Positions 43,824-54,813 of a stretch of 64,000 bases of DNA are shown here, one piece after another. Origin of the DNA: Galerina marginata (lineage: Eukaryota > Basidiomycota > Agaricomycetes > Agaricales > Galerinaceae); NCBI GenBank assembly GCA_023014335.1, contig JAECYW010000007.1, positions 310,001-374,000 on the forward strand. The letters are read 5' to 3'. The notes below the pieces were generated by a model. That model was not told the DNA's origin and did no database searches. It saw nothing but the letters and a program-made list of their open reading frames with translations. A program made the position numbers and the translations under genes. Every line of letters starts with the position of its first letter. Within the stretch, counting starts at the first letter, position 1.

Positions 43824-46037
43824 CTATGGCTGCCATGGTTGTGTGCTTTGTCCTCCGACACCCTCTGTTAGATAAACACCAGCACCGTCCTCATTGATGT
43901 AAAAGCAGTCTTCTAGACGCACCCCAACCTGCAGGTAGACTCATTCAGTCCCAAGTGGCTCACCGCAGGTTTCACAAACTTCCTTGCTCACCTTACCCTC
44001 GATGTAGATCCCTGGCTCGTCTGAAAAGGTGTGCCCTGACCGAATGATGTCACTGCTGCCCCCTCGTAGGTATGGCCGCTCATGGACCTCTAATCCGATT
44101 CCTGTGCCGTTTGAAAAAAATTCAGGGGATCTCCAAATCAACGTCGATCGAGGACTAACCATGCCCGAGGCGATGCGTAAAATACTGGCTATATCCCTTC
44201 TTCTTGAAGAGGAGCCGTGCAGCAGCGTCAACATCGCGTGTCACTGTCCCATTTCTGGCTGAAGACAACGCCAGATTCTGTGCTGATTGCACCAGCCTCC
44301 AGATTTCGATCTGTTCTGATGAGAGACCTTTTGAAGAGAGCGCCACAGTCTAGGGGAGAAAATGAAACTCTCAGTGGATTCCAAATATCGTGATTATTGT
44401 CAGCCCTTCAGCGGGGCATGTTCGAGAGCATAGAAACCTACCCTGGTGACATCACTGTAGTACCCATGTAAGGAGGCCGTGCAGTCGAACAAGGCAAAGT
44501 CCGTCTTTGCGAGGGTACGATCTGTACCACTACCATGAGGCAATGCTGCGTTTTCTGTGCGTAGGTGATTTGACTTTCCGTCAGCCGATGCAAATGGAAA
44601 GAATTCCGAAGAACCGCAAAAAAAATTTAGATCAAACATTGAAAAAACAGATGTCCGATATGGATGACGAGGGGAAGGTTTCAAACAAGAATAACAGACG
44701 CACCGCCAAATAGTGTGAGGCATCCGCCGTCTTTAAGCCCTGCGGCGCCGAGGGCAGCAGACATCATACTCCGAGCTTGGGATTCCCGAATCCCAGGATA
44801 CATCTTCGTGTGCACCTCCCGAATAGCGAGCAGCGTGGCCTGAGAGAATCGAGCGAGAACGAGTAAGTTCATTATCATGGGGTGCGCATGTCATCATAAT
44901 TTAAATCGGGCAAGTGATTTAGGCATCATAGAGGGCAAGGGCAAAATCTCAGATAGACGGCTATGAACGGCAGTGGTTGACGTGCAGAACGGAAGTAAAA
45001 CACGAATGCAAGTCACCAGCCCAGTGGACCACTTGCCACTATTGCTTGAACAATAGAAAAGGCGGTAGACAGAGATATAAACCAGAGAATCGGGTGAGAC
45101 TCCAGGTATTATAAAAGATGCTTCTGGCATGGGCTTTGGGAAGTAGGTGGAAAACAAGCTGGGGAGTATGAGATAGAACTTACCTCGTTTGCGCATTTGA
45201 GGATTTGTATTTCAGCCTCTGACTTGCGTTCTCGCATTTGAGTGATCTCGAGTGGGGCCGACACGACATTCACCGTTGAAACCGTGGTATTTCCTTGGGG
45301 ACCTGAAGCATGGAGAAGACCATCGACGATAAATTTGCGGATGCTGTTATCGACGAAAATGGTCGGTGACTTCAGAGAGTTTGACGGAGTGGACGAAAGC
45401 GCAGAGAGGACAGCGGCGTAGGGGTTTGCTTCTTCCGCCCATTCGATGTAGTGTACGTCGCCGTTGGCGCTCGGCAAAGGAAGTAACTTTGCGCGAGTCG
45501 CTTCAAACTGCATTGCATAAGGTGTTTTTAGAACAGAGCAATATTCTGACCTCGAAAATAAATCACCTTAGGAGTTAAAACTGTCACTCGTGGTCGGATG
45601 TCCACACCGTGATCAGATTCGAAAAGTTCTGTGGAAACAATCAAAAGTAGGGGCCGTTCAGATAGGGACCATTGAGACTTGGAAAAGTTGCCATAAAACT
45701 GGGTGTTGGCGCCGGGTTCGGCGATGTACGCTGAGGCATTGAGATCATGCAGAGTTTTAGCAAGTTCAATCTGTCGCGTGTAGTATTCGGAACTCTGTAT
45801 AGCGGGTATATTCGAGCAATGCGATGTAAGCTCGGGCAGATAGTCTGATAGACTCTCGTCAGAACGGAGCGGACTGGCGAACTGGTGGCGGTGAGAAGGA
45901 AAATAGAACGCGCATAAGCACCAAGCAGCGCCAACCAGGACCAGAATCCTTGATGTAAACCTGTTGGAAGATCGATTACGGTAATTCTGCACGGGGGATA
46001 TTACTCCAGAAGGTTGTTTGGTAGCCAGCACATCCAT
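43824..46037 (-). CDS. Membrane-anchored Xaa-Pro aminopeptidase (M24 family)
   Basis: Removes N-terminal residues before proline. Seven exons: 46037-45567, 45507-45184, 44839-44704, 44554-44442, 44349-44160, 44101-43992, 43928-43824; 482 residues. An N-terminal segment with a TM helix (RILVLVGAAWCLCAFYFP, about 28-45) anchors the protein, so the catalytic part is probably luminal or extracellular. The creatinase-type N-domain is followed by the pita-bread fold with all five metal ligands: D334 and D345 (DFALFDCTASLHGYYSDVTR), H411 (HRLGHGIGLEVHE), E440 (SDEPGIY) and E454 (GVRLEDC). In-frame ATGs at 46079 and 46121 are possible alternative starts. Divergent from the AlkB-like gene, 116 bp apart. 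Confidence 0.9.
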
Positions 46038-46153
46038 TCTAAGTAGAAGAGTACTTATCAAGAGTTGAGAAAGTTGCATCAACTTAGATCGGTAAAGCGG
46101 GCCGGTGGCATGTACTTCCAAACTTGGTGCAGATCTTTCTCGTTATTACCATC

Positions 46154-47797
46154 ATGCACGACACTGAGACAGAAACGCTCATCGCCCTCGTAGCCAGCCT
46201 CCTTCCACGGAATTTGCAAAACACTAGTCAAGAAGCAATCGTGGAGGCTTTATTACAGTCAAATGGCGATGTGGAAGTAGCCGCAAATGCTTTACGGTCA
46301 AATTTAGTCGGGACCTCAACTACACCCAAGGCGAAGAAACGTAAACGCGTCGATCTAGAGGGCTGGTTGAAGCCTCCGTCAACAACGAAGCAGAAGACTT
46401 TTAAAAACGAATTTAATGATCCTCCTTCGTCGTCGTCTTCTATTACACCGCGCTTAACCATCGATATAGAGAAGAAGCCCGGCTCGTCCCCCAAGCCAGC
46501 TGTTGATCTAATGGCCGTTCTTCGTCAACCTCCTTCTCCGCCAAAAGGCCCTCCGCGCTTGCCGCCTATGATTCTATCTAACTCACAAATGGTTGCTGAA
46601 CGCACGCCATGCACTCTACACCTTTCAATTCTTCCGCCAGAGCTTGCGTGTCGGCTCTTCTATACGATGATAGATGCGTCGAAGGCTTGGAAGAGGAACA
46701 AGTGGTGGCTCTTTGATCGCGTGGTTGAGAGTCCGCATCTTACCTCTTTCTTTGCGCGAAGGACGGATGGATTGGACGATGACGAAAGCTGGCAAGAAGC
46801 AGCTCAGTATTGGTGAGGAGATTACACTTCAGGTTGTGCCTTGCGAGTGAAACCTACTTACGTCTCTCCTAGGTATAACGGACGAATGACAGACCCTCCT
46901 TCTGCGTTTCCACCAGAAATGGAGGAGGCCTGCATAATCGTGGAGAAAGTCGTCAACGAAGAAATAAGAAAACGCCAAAAGCGGTTCAGGCTTGAATGGG
47001 GAGGCAACAAAGGCGGTGACCCACTGTGGCGGGCAAATGTCGCTGCCTCAAATTGCTACCAAGGTAGCAGGGAAAGCGTTGGATTTCACTCTGATCAGCT
47101 CACGTACCTCGGACCCTATCCCACCATCGCTTCCTTAAGCCTCGGTATGAGTGTGATTGCCCGTTAGGCATTTTGTTGATGGTTTTTTGTTGACATCCGA
47201 GGGTTATTTGCTTAGGTACCAGAAGGAACTTTAGTCTGCGTGAGGTCATTCCAACTGATCAGGTTTCGACGCGCAAGGCGCAGACTTTTAACATCCCTCT
47301 GCCCCATAATTCTGTGAGTGGTGATTTTTTTGTATTGTTATTAAGAGTTAACCCATTGGACTAACCTATTCTGGGACCGACATCAGCTTACGATCATGCA
47401 CGCATCATGTCAAGAGAGATTCAAACACTCGATCCCTCCGCAGTCTGCTGTAGATCTCTTTAGACCAGCTTATCGCCAGTCGCACGGGGATACCAGTAAA
47501 AATCCTATGGAGCCATCGAACTGCCGTATCAACATCACCTTTCGCTTTTACCGACCGGATTTCCGTCCTCCCAGCATCCCCCGCTGTCTCTGCTGCGTAC
47601 CTACCATCCTACGCCCCGACATGAAGAATAGGAACGACGAAGAAACTGATCGATATTGGTGGACATGCTACGCGGGGGCTCAGAATGACGGCAAAGGATG
47701 CAACTTTTGGAAAGTACTAAACATGGAAGAGGAAGGCCGTGGCCCGTGTGTTGGGACCTCTGAAGGCTCGAGGAATAATGGAAGCACTGGAATCTGA
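46154..47797 (+). CDS. CUE - AlkB-like 2OG/Fe(II) dioxygenase - GRF zinc finger protein
   Basis: Predicted nucleic-acid demethylase. Four exons: 46154-46812, 46873-47144, 47216-47313, 47387-47797; 479 residues. The N-terminal ~50 residues form a CUE-type ubiquitin-binding helix bundle (LIALVASLLPRNLQ, IVEALLQSNGDVEVAANAL). A basic linker KAKKRKRVDLEGWLKPP has the look of an NLS plus PCNA-interacting type peptide. The dioxygenase core has the iron ligands H292 and D294 (GFHSDQLTYLG), the FSLREV strand, a distal His region (H348/H357) and 2OG-binding Arg in CRINITFRFY. At the C-terminus a GRF-like zinc finger: CLCCVPTILRPD, YWWTCYAG, GCNFWKV. Likely role: DNA alkylation damage response. Confidence 0.88.
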
Positions 47798-48060
47798 TTG
47801 CGAAAGGACGATTTGAAAGTTTTCAATTTTGCTTGATTTATTGTTCTATGTAGGTCTCATTCTGATATGTGTATGTGACTATTATTGTTCAATTCGTGTT
47901 CTCATACTTTGATGTCGGTTAGATACAGATAACATAGTATTGTCATATTTCCCGAAGGGGATCAGATCTTCCCAGCTTTCAGGGTGGAAGGTGGGATCTG
48001 GAATCCGTGGTTGAACTCGTTCGATTTCCGCTCAATTCGTTTCAGGCGCCGTATTTTCTA

Positions 48061-49997
48061 ATGTCTGACACGGTGGCACAAGAAACAAGCCCGCTCACGG
48101 GAGAAAACCAGCCGCTCTTAACTCAAGCAGTCTTAGAAACGGTTCGGCTGCCCTCAAAATCAACACCCCTTCCCAAAGGTCAACTTGCGATCTTATGCCT
48201 TCTTCGGACACTGGATCCTATGAGCTTTACTCAAATCTTCCCATATATTAACGAATTTATGAGCGACCTTGGTGTCACGAAAGACCCATCACGGATTGGG
48301 TTCTACAGTGGCTTAGTTGTAAGTGCATTGACCTGAGCGCCCTTAATTTTTTTTTTTTTGAAAGTTCGACATTTTTTGCAGGAGAGTGCATTCGCTTTCT
48401 CCCAACTGCTGCTTGTCTACCCTTGGGGATATTTCTCTGGTGCGCCTGTGTATATATTTATCACTGAGAGTGTGCTAATCTCAGCACAGATCGCTTCGGT
48501 CGCCGACCTGTTGTTCTGGTTGGCGTAGGTGGGCTTGCGATTACAACTCTTTTATTTGGGCTGTCTACGTCTTTTACCACGGCAATGATATCTCGGGCGC
48601 TTGGTATGTAGTTCCTTGCTCTGAATAGATTTACATCTCACCGGTCCGTCCTCTCGTTCTGGGTTGTAGCTGGGCTATTTTCCGGAAACGTGGCCGTTAT
48701 TCCTTCCATCCTGTGCGAAATCACAGATGACACCAATCAAGCTTCTGCTTTTCCTTTCTTCGGGTTCTGGTGGCCAGTTGGTGCTATTATTGGGCAAGAA
48801 TTCCTTACCTAAATCTTATATTTATGCTTATACTTGATAGACCGCTCATCGGGGGCTTTCTCTCGAAACCAGCTACACGCTATCCAAAATATTTTGACTG
48901 GGAATTTCTCAGAACCTACCCGTACTTCCTACCTTGTCTCCTTGTTTCGAGCCTCGCGATATTCGGCTTCATTACTAGTTGGCTATTCTTGAAAGAAGTC
49001 CGTATTTATTCTCTCCAATATGTCAGGGAACTTACTGGCCGGTTCAACAGACTTTGCCTACTAAAGAAATGCACGACTCGATATCGGTTGGTGACTCACC
49101 CACTGTGGTGTCCGAAAGCTATAGTGTCAGGCATCTGCTGGGGATACCGATAATCCGCGCTTTATGCGCTTCGGGCTGTGCTCTTAGTTTTATTTCGACT
49201 GCTTTTGATGTTCTCTTCGTGCTGTTTTGTTTCTCTCCCGTCAAAGCGGGTGGTTTGGCATTCTCGGTTTGTATTCACATTTGTTGGCAAACTGACGCAC
49301 TAACGTCGAGTTATACATGCAGACGTCTGAAATTGGGTTCGCCTTGTCTACTTCAGGTGGTTTTGCTGCCTTGCTACAAATCTTCATCATGCCAACAATC
49401 TTGCGTCGCGTCAATCACGCTTCAATGTACCATTTTTGCATGAAAATCTGGCCATATACTTTTCTCTCTCTACCCTTGTTGAATATCGTTGCGAGACGCG
49501 GAACAATTCCTGGAACAGAGCAACTGGACCCTTTTACGATCGCATTTCTATGGGTTTGCATTGCATTGATACTCTGCATGGCAAGGGTGGCGTTTCTAGC
49601 CTACACGTATGTGTTACTTCAAGCTTCTTCACAGCTTCGTGAGAGTGTTGAATTCATCTTTTTTTTTTTTTTTTTTTGTTTTCAACTTTGTAGTGTGAAT
49701 GTTCTGCTGGTTAAACGATTTGCTCCTAATCCATCAACCCTGGGCTCAACCCTTGGCTTAGTCCAATTTTCTATCTGCTTTGCTCGCGCGTTGAGTCCAG
49801 CATTTGCAAGGTATGGTTGTCAATATCATTATTCAAATTCTCTGATAATTTTATTATTACTAAGTTCTACTTTTGCGTTTTCTGTTGAGAAAGGCTTGTT
49901 CGCGGGACATTTATGGGTTGTAGTGATGGCTTCTATTGGGTTCACGAGTTGTTTATTCTCAAGAAGCATCGTCACGGAGAGCTCAAAGCTTTTATAA
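48061..49997 (+). CDS. Major facilitator superfamily transporter (DHA1-like)
   Basis: Polytopic membrane carrier; substrate unknown. Nine exons: 48061-48318, 48382-48439, 48490-48603, 48670-48793, 48841-48997, 49051-49266, 49323-49606, 49694-49810, 49865-49997; 486 residues and about 12 hydrophobic segments. Motif A lies between TM2 and TM3 (DRFGRRPVVL); TM4-TM5 contain RALAGLFSGNVAVIPSI and FGFWWPVGAIIGPLIGG; the second half has FALSTSGGFAALLQIF and FAPNPSTLGSTLGLVQ. Intron 4 starts with GC (48794) and holds no GT at all, so a GC-AG border is required. A long T tract lies in the intron before exon 8. The family includes fungal drug and small-molecule exporters. Confidence 0.88.
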
Positions 49998-50235
49998 GGT
50001 CGATAGACTTTACAAGTATAGACGCTTCCAAGGCACTTCAGTTTCCTAATAATCAAACGCATTAGTACTGGCATGGCATCAGCCAAAATTGGTGCTCCGC
50101 GTCACGAGTGTCAAATAGTATTAGTTCATCTCAACGTCGACCACGCACCGCCCACACCTTTAACTTGAGGCAAAGACATTATATTCTCAGACAGGCTGCC
50201 TTACAACAATCTACACCGTCAGAAGGACGGACAGG

Positions 50236-53200
50236 ATGGCAAGACCATCCACTGATGAAGGTAGGTGTGAACCCTTGAAATACTATTAGGTTTCCTCTCA
50301 CATCGCCTCACAGAACATGCTCCGTTATTAAGGGATTTCGGCGACGACGCACCGGATGCAAATGCGAACACCAGTTCCAGTCTTGGTGCACGGATCAACA
50401 CCATTGCACAAGAACCCCTCACTCCCTTGACGAGGATTCTCCTCGTGCTTGGACTTGTCTTGCTTCTCACAAGCTCAGTAGGTCTGAAACTCACGCGCTT
50501 GACCATTGATTTACGCGCCCCAAAACTTGTAGGTTTTCATAGGCTTGTTTGCTGGTGCCCAGCACAGGCTAAGCTTGGAGCATGGAGGAAAGGAGCCTCA
50601 ACGGACGGAGACGGTTACAATTACTACGACCGCGGTATCTACGGCCACTACAACGAGTATCTCAACCACGACTGTTGTTCCACCGCCTATTCCAGTACCA
50701 ACGAGAGCCCCGGAAGAGGTGAGTTTTATGTCACGGGGCGATCAAAGAGCCTTTTTTATTATTCTATTAACCTCACAATCCAAGAAACCGTGTCTTGAGC
50801 CTCATTGCGTCATATTATCGGCTTCGATATTGTCTTCTCTTGATACCTCCCAGGATCCGTGCGAGAACTTCTACGACTTTGCCAGTATGTTCTGGCTTGT
50901 CGTCTGTTAAGCTCCGTTTGACCTTGCCCTACAGACGGGGGTTGGCTTCGGTCCCATCCTTTGCCCGCTGACAAAAGTAGTTTTGGCAATTTCGAGGCAC
51001 TTGCCCAGGAAAACAAACAGATCATTAAAAATATCCTGGAATCGACTTCATCGGTTTCGCCGTCAGACGACGCCATTCTGTCAAAATTGCGTAATTTCTA
51101 CACTTCTTGCACGGACGAAAATACACTGGAAGACATTGGCGCGACTCCTTTGTTGCATTTTGTCAACATCGTCAGAAGATTGTACAGTGGAAATGATACT
51201 GACATTACCAGTTCTACGACGACCGATATGGCTGCGAAAGGTCTGACCCCCGCTGTCGCTTTCCTTCATTCGCGAGGTCTGTGTTTATTGACTTCGACAC
51301 TCCTTTGAAAAAGTCTTATTTGTCCTATAGGCATAGATGCACTGTTCTCATTTGACATCGAAGGCGATGTTGGAGTAGACCCAAACCACATGGTTCTTTG
51401 GTTCAGCCAACCTGGACTTGGCCTTCCCTCCAAGGTTCGAACATTCGTGTCTCAAAATATCCCGCTGACATTTTAACAGGAATATTTTGAGGAGGAATCA
51501 ATAATCGACGTCTACAGAAGCGTACTAGAACGGCTGCTTGTTACCTTGGCTGAGGAAGAGTCGCGACATAGACCTTCGCCTGTTTTGACCGACAACAGTG
51601 ATGCCGTTGTTTGGCCTCCTTGGCCTTGGCCTCCATGGGGCGGTGATGACGACGATGACAAAGGTGATAAGCCGATCAATCGGACGTTGGAAGCCCGCAA
51701 ATTAGCCAAGAAGGTGGTAAAGTTTGAGAGCAAGTTGGCGAAAGCAGGTCTTGATTTGTATGTCCATGAATTTCTTTCTTTCTTTTCATGGTAATTTACT
51801 CCCTGGTATCGCAGAGATGTCCTACAGCAAGATCCTGTCGCAACGTATAACCCTGTTTCCTTTTCCAACCTCACAGAAACTCTCCCGCAAATTCATTTCC
51901 CAACATACTTTTCGGCCTTTACTCCACGTTCCTTTCCCGACCGTATAATCATGACCTATCCTGCTTATGCAGTATCCCTGTCCGATATTCTCAATGAAAC
52001 ATCCTCAGATGTGGTAGAGGCGTACTTGATTACCCGCGCTGCTTTAGCGCTTTCACCATACCTAGGCATGACCACAGAGGCATGGCAAGCACAACGTACA
52101 CTGCTGGAGACATTGACTGGGATCAAGAAAGGCGCTGTTGGAGATAGATCCGAATACTGCATTGGCGAGGTGGAGGGTAACCTTGGCTTCGCTGCCGGTC
52201 GATACTTCGTTAATGAAACTTTTGGAGGAGACTCGAGGGAAAAAGGAACCAAAGTTATCACAGGTAAGGTGGTCAACTATCGGGTTTATTACATCCTAAC
52301 CCGTTTTTGTTGTAGATATCGTAAAAAGTTTTAAGGAATCTCTTAAGCACATCGATTGGATGGACGAAAAGTCTGCCCTCGCTGCAGCTGAAAAGGTAAA
52401 TGACGGATGATCGTCCACATTCGGTTTACAATCTAATGCAGCCCAGGCCGACGCAATCCGCGTGAAAGTTGGGTTTCCCCTTTCCCCTGATACCAGCGAC
52501 CCTCGTTCGATCGCCAGGTATTATAACGACGTCAAATCGAATAAGAAAGACTTCTTTGGAAATGTACTCAGCTCAGAGTTAGTTCGCTTTCCTTTTACTT
52601 TGTCTATCTGTTGACGAGAGTCCCCTTCATAGAACAAGTTCCACCTTTAAAAAGTGGTCGCAACTTGGACGAGCCAGAGACCCTGACGCTTGGGAAATGT
52701 TCCCGTCCACAGTTAATGCATACTTCAATCCCCCTTCAAACGAGGTTTGCCATTCCGAGATGTTGCAGTTGCTAATTATCTGATCCTGATACCTTCATTT
52801 TTCAGATTGTATTTCCAGCAGGAATTCTTCGTCCGCCATTCTTCTCTCAAGAATGGTGAGAAACTTGATAGGGACTACCTTTTGCCTGAATCTGATCGAA
52901 TGCTCTAGGCCTCGTTATCTTGCTTATGGATCGTTTGGCCATGTTGCAGCTCATGAATTGACTGTAAGAACTGTTATTCACTGCTCTATTTTCGTAACTA
53001 ATCATATTCAGCACGCTTTTGACTCAGCTGGTCGAATGTATAATCAAGATGGGAAACTTATTGAGTGGTGGACGAATTCAACAAGTAAGGGTTTCAACGC
53101 CAAACAAGACTGCATTGTTGAACAATATTCTGGTATGTTCCTCTATATTACAATATGTGATTTTGCTCATCCGGTTTCCCCTTCATTCATTAGCATATTA

Positions 53201-53851
53201 TATCGACGATGGGAAGGGTGGAAAGGTTCATGTCAATGTATGTCAACCCATCATTAAATTTTTGAAATCTTTAATTAAAAGTGGTTCTAGGGCAATCTGT
53301 GAGTGATTCGTTATTCCATTCCGTTTACTTGGATCAATGGGTTTATAACCAGGACTTCGGGAGAAAATATTGGTGACACCGGTCTTATACAAGCATATCG
53401 AGCATGGAGGGGGCAATATGACATCTCTGAGAAGAACAACAATGAATATCTCCTTCCTGGCATGCCCTTCTCGAGGTATGACCGAGTTCCATATCAGTGA
53501 CGAAGGACGAGTCCAAGTGTTTGATTATAGGGAGCAGCTCTTCTTTATCTCGTTTGCGCGGATATGGGGTAGGGCAATGAAGCCTGCTGCTGCTGTAAGT
53601 TCGATTCAAATTCTCATTACACATCAAAACCCATCTTTTTTTCAGGTTCAGCGCATTCGCACAGATCCCCATTCCCCTAGCCGATTCCGGGTGGATGGGA
53701 CAGTTAGCAACATCCCCGAATTCGCAGAGGCTTTCAAATGTTCGAAGACGGCCAAGGTTGGTGGTAAAAGAGCTTCTAAAACCGGCCTATTGAAAATATT
53801 GTTTTGCAGCTGAACCCCCCCAAAGAAGAACGGTGTATTTTCTGGTCCTAG
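50236..53851 (+). CDS. M13 (neprilysin / endothelin-converting-enzyme type) metallopeptidase
   Basis: Type II membrane zinc peptidase. Twenty exons from 50236-50260 to 53810-53851, with breaks at 50314-50481, 50543-50718, 50785-50884, 50935-51276, 51331-51434, 51480-51757, 51815-52263, 52316-52395, 52447-52577, 52633-52744, 52806-52855, 52908-52962, 53012-53132, 53194-53237, 53291-53298, 53353-53475, 53531-53594 and 53646-53756; 860 residues. TM anchor at about 48-69, then a Thr-rich stalk. M13_N begins [15 protein letters not shown]. The zinc site HELTH is at 687-691 with E752 in GENIGD; the substrate strand region [18 protein letters not shown] and the C-terminal CxxW (CIFWS, normally terminal) are present. 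Exon 16 is 8 nt. A Trp/Pro/Asp-rich insertion interrupts M13_N near 51616-51670. Confidence 0.93.
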
Positions 53852-53906
53852 ATTCCAGACAGCCTTCGTTATTATATTATCTATGTACAGTCTGCTCCGT
53901 GACAAT

Positions 53907-54713
53907 CTATAGGACTCCTTTGGTGCTCGGAACGTCATCTCCACCTGTCCTCTCGATGGCTTGTCGGATAGCAAGAGCCAGAGCCTTGAAGGCTGATTCC
54001 GCACTTGAGGGCAAAAGTCAACTCTGCATAGGAAGCAGTGCAACAGCTTGACCCACCGATGATGGTCATTTTCGCCTCGCAACACATCTATGTGCAATGT
54101 TACACCTGAAGCCATTGCAAAGGAGTAGAAAATATGAGGGATCATCTCTGTGGAAAGATCGCCAATTTTCTCTCTCCGCAAACCGAGTTCTGTTACACAA
54201 TATGGCCGAGAGCAAATGTCAATTACTGCCCGCGACAATGCCTGTAGTGTAGGTCAGCGCGAAATTTTACTGTGGTCGAGGGAACGCGCCTCATCTAATG
54301 GGGCGAAGCCAGTACCATAACGCCTGATGCCACGGACTTCGCCAAGTGCTTCCTTGAAGGCGGCGCCGAGGGCAATTGCGCTGTCCTGTAGACAGGGATG
54401 TCGGTTTTTTTTTGACGTGAATAACAGGTAATTGACTTATCTGCAGTATGATGGTCATCAATCCACAGATCGCCTTTGCATTTCATGGTCAGGGACATGC
54501 CGCCATGCTTAGCCAGAGCAGTGTACATCTGTCTGCCTAGATAAGATTGGACGGGATCTCTAGCCGTACGAAACATACATGGTCAAGGAAGCCAATGCCG
54601 GTCGAAACCTCAATCGTCTGCTTCACATTTGAACCCGGTGCACAGTCGAGGTTTATTGAGACGTCAATTTCGGTCTCATTTGTCTTGCGGGATATCGAGG
54701 CTTGCCTTGACAT
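53907..54713 (-). CDS. HIS3: Imidazoleglycerol-phosphate dehydratase
   Basis: Sixth step of histidine biosynthesis. Five exons: 54713-54579, 54528-54441, 54387-54290, 54241-54057, 54003-53907; 200 residues, normal. Start [30 protein letters not shown]; metal-binding DDHHTAED (His71, His72, Glu75); [24 protein letters not shown]; and the second metal motif [15 protein letters not shown]. Intron 2 runs ATAAGT to AC (54440-54388) and intron 3 begins GC (GCGCGT at 54289). Both are required to keep the reading frame and consensus. The stop is 55 bp from the convergent M13 peptidase stop, and the start is 100 bp from the divergent MSS51 start. Confidence 0.9.
54388..54440 (-). other. AT-AC intron in HIS3 (53 nt)
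   Basis: Exon 2 ends GCAG and the intron begins ATAAGT; it ends CTGTCTAC before AGGACAGC. Splicing gives GCA GAG GAC AGC = A-E-D-S within HHTAEDSAIALG. No GT-AG or GC-AG pairing yields the conserved Glu in frame. The ATAAGT donor and lack of a TTCCTTAAC branch site point to a U2-type AT-AC intron rather than U12-type. Confidence 0.75.
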
Positions 54714-54813
54714 GGCTGTTGGAATAAAAAGAGCAGGACGCCGTTGGACAACAACCTGCAACAACACGTCCACAGAACTTTTTATAGTAACAACTCCAAG
54801 TTGTATTCTTTTC

